The notes beneath the pieces were generated by a model that worked only from the letters and a program-made list of their open reading frames with translations, made no database searches and was not told where the DNA came from. This document shows positions 9,318-16,786 of a stretch of DNA of 46,577 nucleotides, piece by piece; position 1 is the first letter of the stretch; every line of letters starts with the position of its first letter. Source of the stretch: Halioglobus sp. (GTDB taxonomy: Bacteria; Pseudomonadota; Gammaproteobacteria; Pseudomonadales; Halieaceae); assembly GCA_020443425.1 (NCBI GenBank), contig JAGRIE010000025.1, positions 1 to 46,577 on the forward strand, written 5' to 3'. Both the position numbers and the translations under genes were made by a program.

Positions 9318-9319
9318 TT

Positions 9320-9790
9320 ATGCCTGACCAGCACGAAGCCGGCGACGCTGTTGTCACGCCCGCCGACATCCGCCTTGCTGCGATGAACCTGCTGGCGCGC
9401 CGCGAACACTCGCTGTGGGAGTTGCGCAGAAAGCTCAGGCGTCGATTTTCCGATGCGGGCGTGCTGGATGAACAGTTGGCGCGACTTACCGAGGAAAACC
9501 TGCAGAGCGATCTGCGCTTCGCTGAGAGTTATGCCCATCAACGCATTTATCGGGGTTACGGGCCACTGCGCCTGCGAGAGGAGCTTCGCCAGCGCGGTGT
9601 CTCCAAAACTGATATCGCGCAGACAATGGCGGCACTGGAAGTCGACTGGTGCCAGCATGCAGCCCAGGTGCTGGAGAACAAATTCGGCAAGCTCTCGCCA
9701 ACGGATCTCAAGGATGCCGCCAGGCGCGCCCGCTTCATGCAGCATCGCGGTTTCACCGCCGAGCATTATCGAGAGCCGTGGCAGGATTGA
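9320..9790 (+). CDS. recX: Regulatory protein RecX
   Basis: This 156-aa protein limits RecA filament growth. It shows the RecX three-helix repeats: AAMNLLARREHSLWELRRKL at about residues 21-40, then LTEENLQSDLRFAESYAHQR, and RLREELRQRGVSKTDI at about 89-104. Length and position directly after recA fit the family. The ATG at 9320 follows the recA terminator T-run and has no Shine-Dalgarno. A later ATG at 9383-9385 (MNLLARRE) would cut into the first conserved repeat, so I keep 9320. Expression is probably low relative to RecA because of the terminator. Confidence 0.93.
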   Translation: MPDQHEAGDAVVTPADIRLAAMNLLARREHSLWELRRKLRRRFSDAGVLDEQLARLTEENLQSDLRFAESYAHQRIYRGYGPLRLREELRQRGVSKTDIAQTMAALEVDWCQHAAQVLENKFGKLSPTDLKDAARRARFMQHRGFTAEHYREPWQD

Positions 9791-9856
9791 TGCCGCAGTG
9801 ACGTCCCGGGACAGCCCTTGCCTGATCCCGCAAATACAAGTATTTTCGCTGCTTGG

Positions 9857-9875
9857 GCTGGCGGCTGTCGCCAGC
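9857..9875 (+). other. Stem-loop between recX and psiE
   Basis: GCTGGCG (9857-9863) and CGCCAGC (9869-9875) are perfect arms around a 5-base loop. No T-run follows, and the psiE AAGGAG begins eight bases later at about 9883. It could be a weak recX terminator or a 5' leader structure of psiE. Confidence 0.45.
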
Positions 9876-9896
9876 TGACGCGAAGGAGTTCAGGCT

Positions 9897-10421
9897 ATGG
9901 CGCAGGAGGAATCATCCGGGGAGAAGATTGTCCATCAGGAGCTGTCCTCGAACTTTCACGATCCGCTCATCCGGGTTTTGCACGTAGCCATCCGGCTGTG
10001 TATCAAGATGCTGGCAGTGTTGATGGTGCTGGTGATTTTTCTCGGTGTACTCGACGTTGTTTACCATCTCTATGATGCGCTGAAAGAACCGCCTATCCTG
10101 CACCTGACTGTCAGTGAAATATTTGAAATCTTCGGTGCCTTCATGGTGGTGCTGATTGCAGTCGAGATTTTCATCAATATTCGCCTGTATCTCGGCTCCA
10201 ATACACTGCCTATCCAGCTGGTGATTGCCACTGCGCTGATGGCGATCGCGCGTAAGGTCATTGTGCTCGACCTGACCGATACGCCGTCCGAGTATGTTTT
10301 TGCGATAGGTGTAGTCACGCTGGCATTGGGTGTCACGTACTGGCTGGTTAGTAGCCTGAACAAATCGGGCGCTACCGAAGAGCGTGCGACGCTGCCCGCC
10401 AAGTCGACAAGCGCGGATTGA
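9897..10421 (+). CDS. PsiE family (phosphate-starvation-inducible) membrane protein
   Basis: This 174-aa protein has four predicted hydrophobic helices (about residues 37-57, 79-103, 109-125 and 137-155) and matches the PsiE family, including the EIFEIFGAFMVVLIAVEIF helix and the NTLPIQLVIATALMAIARKVIVLD stretch. The function of PsiE is unknown; in E. coli it is induced by phosphate starvation and repressed by cAMP-CRP. A strong AAGGAG lies eight bases before the ATG. Its TGA overlaps the TTG start of the ceramidase gene, so the two are translationally coupled. Both could relate to phosphate or lipid stress, but I see no Pho box. Confidence 0.85.
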   Translation: MAQEESSGEKIVHQELSSNFHDPLIRVLHVAIRLCIKMLAVLMVLVIFLGVLDVVYHLYDALKEPPILHLTVSEIFEIFGAFMVVLIAVEIFINIRLYLGSNTLPIQLVIATALMAIARKVIVLDLTDTPSEYVFAIGVVTLALGVTYWLVSSLNKSGATEERATLPAKSTSAD

Positions 10422-12448
10422 GCGACCGCCGGCGATATACGTGGCTTGCGCGCGGGGTTTGCAGCCTCCTCGCCCTGCTGCATGTCTCTCTCGTGGCGGC
10501 GCAGTCGCCGGCCACGCCACCACATTACCTCGTTGGTCGTGGCATGACCGATATCACGGGGCCCGCTGTGGGGGTGCAGCTATGGGGTTTCGGTCGCCCT
10601 GACCAGATTGATGAGGGGCTTCATATGCGCCAGCGCTCGCGTGCATTTGTCATCGCTGAGGCAGATGACCCCGGTGCACGCCTCGTCTATGTCAGTGCGG
10701 AACTGGGCAGTATTGATCACCACATCACACTGGATGTTGTAGAGCGCTTACAAAAGCAGTTCGGGAAAATCTACAGCCTCGACAACGTTATTATCACGGC
10801 TACCCATACGCATTCCGGCCCCGGTGGTTACTGGCAGTCGCGAACACAGACCGGACTGGATGGCGGCCTCTACCCGCAACACTATGAAGCGATTGTCAGC
10901 GGCATCACGGCCTCTGTCGTGAAGGCGCACAGCGATATGCAGCCGGGCAATATCTTCATCAGTACCGGCCGGGTTACCGATGCCGGGGTGAATCGTTCGG
11001 CTGTGGCGTATCTCGAAAATCCTGCCGAGGAGCGGGCGCGTTACAGTGAAAACACCAATACCGCCATGACCGTGCTGAAGTTTGTTGATTTCTCAGGCCC
11101 AATCGGCATGCTCAGTTGGTATGCACTGCATCCCACAGCGATGAATTTTTACAATCTGCTGATATCCGGTGATCACAAGGGGTACGCCTCGCTCCGCATG
11201 GAGCAGCAGCACGGTGCCACCTATGCCTCGGACGAGGACTTTGTCGCGGCGTTCGCGCAGTCTGATCCCGGCGATGTAACGCCGAACACCAATCTCGATA
11301 ATACCGGGCCCGGAGCGACGGATGTCGAGACCACGCGTATCATGGGGGAGCGACAACTAGAGGTGGCGCGGCAGTTGTTTGCAGCGGCTAGCGAAGAGCT
11401 GTCCGGCCCGATTGCTGTGCGACGTGTGTACGTCGACTTCACGCGTTTCCCTGTTCAGTCCCGCTACACCGGAGCGGGTCAACAGTATACCTGTCCTTCG
11501 GCTTACGGCTATTCTTTTGCCGGCGGGTCGACTGAGGATGGCGGTGGCCACTTCCTGTTCCGGGAGGGGATGACAGAGCAGCGCGTGTGGTTGGACTGGT
11601 TGATTCGCCTGGTGACCGGCGCTCCCCGCTGGACGGAATCAGTAAAGGCATGCCAGGCGCCGAAGCCGATTCTGTTTGAAACGGGAAGTGGCTCGCCGCC
11701 ATTGCAGTCGCAGATACATTCCGTCACCGTGGCGCGTATTGGCCAACTCGTTATTCTTGCCCTGCCGGTGGAAGTGACTACGATGGCCGGCAGGCGTTTG
11801 CGTGACAGCGTGATGGATGAACTCGGTGACTGGGCCCGGCACATTGAGCTGGCCGGCTACGCGAACGGGTACGCAGGCTATGTCACCACGCCGCAGGAGT
11901 ACCAGTTGCAACAGTACGAGGGCGGCCACACGCTTCACGGTCAGTGGAGCCTCCCTGCATACCAGCAGGTCGCGGCCGGGTTGGCCCGTGCGCTGGAGTC
12001 GAACGCAGGGGTGGGGACTGAGGTGCGCTACGATGACTGGCGCGGCAGATCGGCGGGCATGCCGCTGCCGGTTGGCAGCGAGGCAAGCCTTCCCGAAGGC
12101 AGGGACTTCGGCGACGCGCTGCCGCTGGAGAGAACACGCTACGGCAAAGGCGATACCGTGCTCACGGAGTTTTGGTCCAGCAATCCCACCGCGCATTACA
12201 CCACTGGAGGCAACTTTATGCTGGTCGAGCGGCGCACACGCTCCGGCTGGCATGTCATCGCTGATGATGGTGATTGGAGCACACGCGTGCGCTGGCGAGA
12301 GGAGGGCGATGCCTACATTGCGCAGCTCAGCTGGGAAATTCCCGGCGGTACGCGCGCGGGCGATTACCGCATCACGCACCTGGGATTTGACAGGGGCGGG
12401 GCGCCGTTCAGCGGCACCTCCGGTATTTTTCGCTACGGTAAGCCCTGA
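10418..12448 (+). CDS. Neutral/alkaline non-lysosomal ceramidase, secreted
   Basis: This 676-aa protein would hydrolyse ceramide N-acyl bonds. It begins with an Arg-rich n-region and a Sec signal peptide (WLARGVCSLLALLHVSLVAA, cleavage near residue 31). The mature start GRGMTDITGPAVGVQLWGF is typical of the ceramidase N-domain. Zinc-site sequence ITATHTHSGPGGYWQ and the catalytic-serine region NRSAVAYLENP (DAGVNRS) are both present, as is a C-terminal Ig-like ceramidase domain (from about residue 520). The start is TTG 10418, overlapping the psiE stop by the pattern TTGA. It is likely periplasmic or secreted. Ceramide is unusual in gammaproteobacteria, so environmental sphingolipid is the likelier substrate. 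Confidence 0.93.
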   Translation: MSDRRRYTWLARGVCSLLALLHVSLVAAQSPATPPHYLVGRGMTDITGPAVGVQLWGFGRPDQIDEGLHMRQRSRAFVIAEADDPGARLVYVSAELGSIDHHITLDVVERLQKQFGKIYSLDNVIITATHTHSGPGGYWQSRTQTGLDGGLYPQHYEAIVSGITASVVKAHSDMQPGNIFISTGRVTDAGVNRSAVAYLENPAEERARYSENTNTAMTVLKFVDFSGPIGMLSWYALHPTAMNFYNLLISGDHKGYASLRMEQQHGATYASDEDFVAAFAQSDPGDVTPNTNLDNTGPGATDVETTRIMGERQLEVARQLFAAASEELSGPIAVRRVYVDFTRFPVQSRYTGAGQQYTCPSAYGYSFAGGSTEDGGGHFLFREGMTEQRVWLDWLIRLVTGAPRWTESVKACQAPKPILFETGSGSPPLQSQIHSVTVARIGQLVILALPVEVTTMAGRRLRDSVMDELGDWARHIELAGYANGYAGYVTTPQEYQLQQYEGGHTLHGQWSLPAYQQVAAGLARALESNAGVGTEVRYDDWRGRSAGMPLPVGSEASLPEGRDFGDALPLERTRYGKGDTVLTEFWSSNPTAHYTTGGNFMLVERRTRSGWHVIADDGDWSTRVRWREEGDAYIAQLSWEIPGGTRAGDYRITHLGFDRGGAPFSGTSGIFRYGKP

Positions 12449-12451
12449 TAG

Positions 12452-12488
12452 ACGGGCCCGTACGAGGTGACAGCTGAGCGCTCAGCTG
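12452..12488. terminator. Palindromes at the ceramidase/glutamate-synthase-like convergent junction
   Basis: Two perfect palindromes sit between the converging genes: ACGGGCCCGT (12452-12461) and CAGCTGAGCGCTCAGCTG (12471-12488). The second overlaps the minus-strand stop codon at 12482-12484. Neither is followed by a T-run on either strand. Their placement suggests a bidirectional terminator or an mRNA 3'-end stabiliser. Confidence 0.5.
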
Positions 12489-14110
12489 GCCTGCGCCGGG
12501 GGCAGGGCGTCGAGATTGGGCATGAAACTGTCGGCACTCGCCAACTGCCAATCCTGAATCCAGTTCCGGGGAATTTTGCTCTCATCTGCGAGTAGTATAT
12601 TGGCCGCGAGCGCGGGAAACACATCGTCAAAATGTTGGTTGATACCATCAGCGCCGCGCCGCCAGATCAGGTGCGGGAACAGTTTGTCGGGATCATCCAG
12701 TCCCATGGCCCCGATCATCTCAAAAGCTGAATGCAGGGTGCGCTGCTGGAAACTGGCCACACGCTTGTGGCGTGTTTCCACGTCCAGCGCCTTGCCCCGG
12801 ATGGGGTCCTGGGTGGCGATGCCGGTGGGACATTTATTGGTGTTACAGGACTGGGATTGAATGCAGCCGAGAGACAACATCATGGTTCGCGCGGCATTGG
12901 TGACATCCGCCCCGATTGCGAGCTTGGTGACGATATCGAAACCGGTTGCCGTCTTGCCGGACGAAATGATGCGTATCTTGTCGCGCAACCCCGTACCCAC
13001 AAGGCAGTTGTGTACGAAGTTGGTGCCCTCCAGACAGGGCACCCCCAGCCGATTGGTAAACTCTACCGGTGCGGCGCCAGTGCCGCCCTCCGCGCCATCG
13101 ACGGTGATGAAGTCCGGTGTGATACCTGTCTCCAGCATGGCTTTACAGATCGCCAGGAACTCGTATTTCCGGCCCACGCACAATTTGAATCCCACTGGCT
13201 TGCCACCGCTCAATTCGCGCAGCTTCACGACAAAATCCAACAGCCCTTTGGGTGTACTGAACTCGCGATGCGCGGGCGGAGACAGCACGTCCTTACCCAT
13301 ATCGACGAGCCGGATCCTGGCGATTTCTTCAGACACTTTAGCCGCTGGAAGTACACCGCCATGAGAGGGTTTGGCCCCCTGGGAAATCTTGATTTCAATC
13401 ATTTTGACCTGTTCAAGGGTCGCCGACTTCTGGAAAGCCTCTGCGTTGAAATCGCCATCGGGTGTGCGACAGCCAAAATACCCCGTGCCGATCTGCCACA
13501 CGATATCCCCGCCCTGGCGGTGGTAGGGGCTGAAACCACCCTCCCCGGTATTGTGGTAAAAGTTGCCGAGTTTGGCGCCCTTGTTGATCGCCATGATCGC
13601 ATTGGCGCTGAGTGCGCCAAAACTCATCGCGGAGCAATTCAGGCGCGCCGCACTGTAGGGTTGGCTGCAGTTTTCTCCGCCGATGAGCACGCGCTTGCTC
13701 TCTTCGCGCACCGTGGTCGGCGCTATTGAGTGGGCGGCGCCAAGCCAGCCCGTGGCAGTGATTTCGTGTTCGGTACCGAACGGCTGGGTGTCATCCAGCC
13801 CTTGCGCGCGCCGGTAGACAAGGTCTCGCTCCTCCCTGCTGAACGGCAGTTCCTCGGTGTCACCTGCAATGAAATACTGGCGGATTTCCGGACGGATGAA
13901 TTCCAGTGCGTAGCGGATATAGGCTGCGACGGGGTAGAGCCGATTCAGCGTGTGGGGGCTGAAATACAAATCGTAGATCCCCACGACCACATACAGTCCC
14001 AGCAGTATTGAGATCACGTGCATGGGTGACCAGAGGTTGTTTGCGAGGTACACCGACGTCGGGAAGACGATCAGTGCGATGACCCAAAATAGTTTCTGCA
14101 TGAATGTCAC
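12482..14110 (-). CDS. FMN-binding glutamate synthase-like protein, membrane-anchored
   Basis: This 542-aa protein has an N-terminal hydrophobic segment (residues 5-24), a second near 30-50, and then the GltS FMN/central domain. Recognisable parts are SAMSFGALSANAIMAINKGA, IKISQGAKPSHGGVLPA, and a Gly-rich FMN barrel segment, VDGAEGGTGAAPVEF. The Cys cluster CIQSQSCNTNKCPTGIATQD is the 3Fe-4S ligand set. It lacks the glutaminase domain of true GltB, so it is an archaeal-type or stand-alone relative whose reaction is not settled. The GTG at 14110 has GGGAG eight bases upstream. It lies 34 bases after the TPP-enzyme stop and is probably its operon partner. Confidence 0.9.
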   Translation of the reverse strand: MTFMQKLFWVIALIVFPTSVYLANNLWSPMHVISILLGLYVVVGIYDLYFSPHTLNRLYPVAAYIRYALEFIRPEIRQYFIAGDTEELPFSREERDLVYRRAQGLDDTQPFGTEHEITATGWLGAAHSIAPTTVREESKRVLIGGENCSQPYSAARLNCSAMSFGALSANAIMAINKGAKLGNFYHNTGEGGFSPYHRQGGDIVWQIGTGYFGCRTPDGDFNAEAFQKSATLEQVKMIEIKISQGAKPSHGGVLPAAKVSEEIARIRLVDMGKDVLSPPAHREFSTPKGLLDFVVKLRELSGGKPVGFKLCVGRKYEFLAICKAMLETGITPDFITVDGAEGGTGAAPVEFTNRLGVPCLEGTNFVHNCLVGTGLRDKIRIISSGKTATGFDIVTKLAIGADVTNAARTMMLSLGCIQSQSCNTNKCPTGIATQDPIRGKALDVETRHKRVASFQQRTLHSAFEMIGAMGLDDPDKLFPHLIWRRGADGINQHFDDVFPALAANILLADESKIPRNWIQDWQLASADSFMPNLDALPPAQAS

Positions 14111-14144
14111 AGTGTCCGCTCCCGGTAGAAATTAATGATCGAGG

Positions 14145-15893
14145 TCAGGAAAAAAATGCTTTGAATTCATCGCGCCATTCCTTCCAGACACGGTGATCAC
14201 CCTTGATGCCGAGTATACCTTCCTTGAGCTTGGATATACCGAAGCCGTAGAACTCGTCGGCGCCGATATGCGGCGGCATGGACAGTTCGCCGGAGCTGAC
14301 AATCGCATCGATGATGAACGGTTTGTCTGAGGCGATGGCCTGCTGGATAGCCGGGACAATATCCGCTGCGTGTTCAACGCGGACGCCGTCGCCGCCGCAG
14401 GCTTTGGCATAGGCGGCGAAGTCGGGGTTGGTCAAACCGGTTGCCTCATCGTTCTTGGGCATACCGGCTACCTGCATTTCCATTGCCACAAAGCCGAGTT
14501 CACTGTTGTTGAAAATGAGCACTTTCAGTGGCCATCCGTAGCGGACGGCTGTGACAAAATCATTCATTGACATACCGAAGCCACCGTCACCGCACAGTGC
14601 CCAGACCTGCCGCGACGGGTCGAGCGCTGAGGCCCCCAGTGCGGTGGGAAGGCCTGAGCCCAGTGAGCCGTGATTAAAGCCGCCTACCATGCGTCGCTCA
14701 CCCCCCATTGCCATCTGCCGGGCGACCCAGATTGCACACTCGCCGACATCGACCGCAAAAATGGCATCGTCTGCAGCGGCGTCGCTGATGGCCCTGGCAA
14801 ACAGCTGCGGGTGCAGGGGTTCGTCGGTGCGTGACAGGCTGGCCTGCTCATCCATGTGCTTGCACCACTTCTCCCGTGCCTTGACCAGGTGATCGCGAAA
14901 ACGGGCCGACTTCTGGTCGCTTTCGAGCAGTGGCAGCAGTGCGCGAACCGTCGCCCCGACGTCGCCGACCAGACCGAGTGTTACGGGCGCACGGCGGCCG
15001 ATATGATCGACATTATTATCGACTTGTATGATGGGGCGCCCGTCAGGCAGGAATTCAGCATAGGGAAAATCTGTGCCCAGCATCAGCAGCACATCGCAGT
15101 CATTGACGGCGTGCAGCCCGGCGGGATTGCCGATATTGCCGGTGAGGCCGACGACAGGACCGTCCTCATAGCTGAAGATATCCAGCGCGCGCAATGTATG
15201 GGCGACGGGCGCGCCCAGCTTTTCCGCCAGCGCCAGCACGTCGGCTTTTGCGTCGCGGCAGCCGATGCCGCAGAACAGGGTTACCTTGCTGCCCTGCTGT
15301 AACAGTGCGGCGGCTTTCTGCAGTTCTGACGCGGGAGCGGGCACAGCGGGCAGGGCATGCACCAGTGGGTGCGTGTAGTGTTCGCTCGCGATATCCTTGA
15401 CGAAGATGTCGGCAGCGACTTCAACCCGAGTCACCACGCGCTCGGTCAGTGATTTCTGTGCCGCGATCTCCACCATCCGTGGGACCTGTGCCGGTGTTTC
15501 AATAATGGCCTGGTAGGCGCAGACATCGTCAAATACCTTGGTCAGGTCCATCTCTTTGTGGAAGTCGCTGCCGCGCTGTGCCGTCGGCACCTGACCGGTG
15601 ATAGCGATCACCGCGGCTCCCTCTTTTTGTGCGTTGTACAATCCGTTGATCAGGTGCAGCGCCCCCGGGCCGGAAGTGCCGGCACAGACCCCGATGCGGC
15701 CGGTCAATTGTGACTGGGCTGCTGCCGCATACCCGGCGTGCTCCTCGTGGCGGACTGTAATCCAGCGAAACCGCGGATCTTTGATTGTCGCCAGTACAAA
15801 GGGATTTATCACATCCCCGACCACCCCGAATACATCGCGTGCGCCGGCTTCGGCCAATACATCCAGTATCGCCTCGGAAATACTGCGAGCCAT
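14145..15893 (-). CDS. Thiamine-pyrophosphate enzyme, pyruvate oxidase/dehydrogenase (quinone)-like
   Basis: This 582-aa protein has the three-domain layout of PoxB/acetolactate-synthase enzymes. The N-terminal pyrimidine-binding domain carries the catalytic Glu in TVRHEEHAGYAA (about residues 47-58), followed by a central domain. The C-terminal PP domain has CGDGGFGMSMNDFVTAVRYG and the metal ligand N in LIFNNSELGF. The ATG is preceded by AGGAG. The family decarboxylates 2-oxo acids, typically pyruvate to acetate with quinone reduction. I see no obvious C-terminal amphipathic lipid-binding peptide like that of E. coli PoxB. It is followed at 34 bases by the glutamate-synthase-like gene. Confidence 0.87.
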   Translation of the reverse strand: MARSISEAILDVLAEAGARDVFGVVGDVINPFVLATIKDPRFRWITVRHEEHAGYAAAAQSQLTGRIGVCAGTSGPGALHLINGLYNAQKEGAAVIAITGQVPTAQRGSDFHKEMDLTKVFDDVCAYQAIIETPAQVPRMVEIAAQKSLTERVVTRVEVAADIFVKDIASEHYTHPLVHALPAVPAPASELQKAAALLQQGSKVTLFCGIGCRDAKADVLALAEKLGAPVAHTLRALDIFSYEDGPVVGLTGNIGNPAGLHAVNDCDVLLMLGTDFPYAEFLPDGRPIIQVDNNVDHIGRRAPVTLGLVGDVGATVRALLPLLESDQKSARFRDHLVKAREKWCKHMDEQASLSRTDEPLHPQLFARAISDAAADDAIFAVDVGECAIWVARQMAMGGERRMVGGFNHGSLGSGLPTALGASALDPSRQVWALCGDGGFGMSMNDFVTAVRYGWPLKVLIFNNSELGFVAMEMQVAGMPKNDEATGLTNPDFAAYAKACGGDGVRVEHAADIVPAIQQAIASDKPFIIDAIVSSGELSMPPHIGADEFYGFGISKLKEGILGIKGDHRVWKEWRDEFKAFFS

Positions 15894-15964
15894 AAAATTC
15901 TCCTGACGGTGACATGATTTTTATCGGGGTTGTGCGTGGGCCATACTAACGTAACTGTCGACGT

Positions 15965-15998
15965 GCTCGCAATTGCCCTGCGAGCTGGTACTACCAGC
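15965..15998. promoter_or_regulatory. Nested dyad repeats in the TPP-enzyme/alkB divergent region
   Basis: GCTGGTA-C-TACCAGC (15984-15998) is a perfect 15-base dyad. Just left of it, GCTCGC (15965-15970) and GCGAGC (15980-15985) form a second inverted repeat that shares two bases with the first. Both lie between divergent start codons (15893 and 16109), where a shared operator would be expected. No regulator gene is adjacent. Confidence 0.4.
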
Positions 15999-16108
15999 CT
16001 GTGGTATTCCGGGCGGTGCTGCAGTGACTGGAATCCGCGGCAAATGCGTGTCAGGCTGTGAGAGGGCTTGGAGCTTAATCCTCGCGACCCGAGTGCCGGT
16101 AAGGAAGA

Positions 16109-16732
16109 ATGAACTACGATCTGTTTACGCCCTCTGGTGAACATTCACGAGCCTGTCATCGTATCGAGATGGTGGACGCCGAGGCCTGTCTCTTCCCGGC
16201 ACTGTTCTCAGAATGTGAGGCCGCGCGTCTTTTTGCTGTGTTGCGGCGAGACATCCTCTGGCGCCAGGAGAAAATCAGGCTTTACGGCAAGGTCAACCCG
16301 CTACCGCGATTGACGGCCTGGTACGGTGATCCCGGCACCACCTACCGGTATTCCGGTATTACCGCTGAGCCCACGCCATGGATACCGGCGCTGCTGGAAA
16401 TCCGCGCGCGCATCGAAGCGGTTTCTGGTGGGCGCTTCAACAGCGTCCTGCTCAATCTGTATCGCGATGGCGCAGATTCGATGGCCTGGCACGCCGACGA
16501 TGAACCGGAACTGGGGCGCAACCCCGTCATAGGCTCGGTGAGTTTCGGCCAGAGCCGCACCCTGCAACTGAAACATAAAAGGGAGCCCGCCAACAGGCGG
16601 AATATAGAGCTGCCGAACGGCAGTTATCTGCTGATGCAGGGAGCGATGCAGCACCACTGGCTGCACCAGGTGGCCAAGTCCCGGCGCCCGCTGGGCGAAA
16701 GAATCAATCTCACCTACAGGAAAATCCTGTAG
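16109..16732 (+). CDS. alkB: AlkB-type 2-oxoglutarate/Fe(II) dioxygenase (DNA repair)
   Basis: This 207-aa protein is closest in layout to the ALKBH2/3-like bacterial AlkB group. It oxidatively removes N1-methyladenine and N3-methylcytosine lesions. The iron ligands are His and Asp in MAWHADDE (about residues 126-133) and His in MQHHWLHQV (about 179-187). The 2-oxoglutarate-binding Arg pair lies in ERINLTYRK at the C-terminus. The substrate-lid region LYGKVNPLPRLTAWYGD is near residue 54. AAGGAAG precedes the ATG closely. It is transcribed divergently from the TPP enzyme. I see no Ada- or LexA-type box in front of it. Confidence 0.92.
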   Translation: MNYDLFTPSGEHSRACHRIEMVDAEACLFPALFSECEAARLFAVLRRDILWRQEKIRLYGKVNPLPRLTAWYGDPGTTYRYSGITAEPTPWIPALLEIRARIEAVSGGRFNSVLLNLYRDGADSMAWHADDEPELGRNPVIGSVSFGQSRTLQLKHKREPANRRNIELPNGSYLLMQGAMQHHWLHQVAKSRRPLGERINLTYRKIL

Positions 16733-16735
16733 GTG
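16711..16735. terminator. Perfect 11-bp hairpin spanning the alkB stop codon
   Basis: CACCTACAGGA (16711-16721) and TCCTGTAGGTG (16725-16735) are perfect complements around an AAA loop, covering the alkB stop (16730-16732). The next gene converges from 16787. No T-run follows on either strand. It is a probable bidirectional terminator or 3'-end stabiliser. Confidence 0.6.
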
Positions 16736-16786
16736 TGGTGCTGACGACCGGTGCTGCCAGGCACAGTCGCCGGCGGTGTACCGGGG

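Noticed and set aside
12731-13729. Long plus-strand open frame (332 codons) opposite the glutamate-synthase-like gene
   Set aside because: Antisense shadow of a gene with strong family motifs; no recognisable domain of its own.
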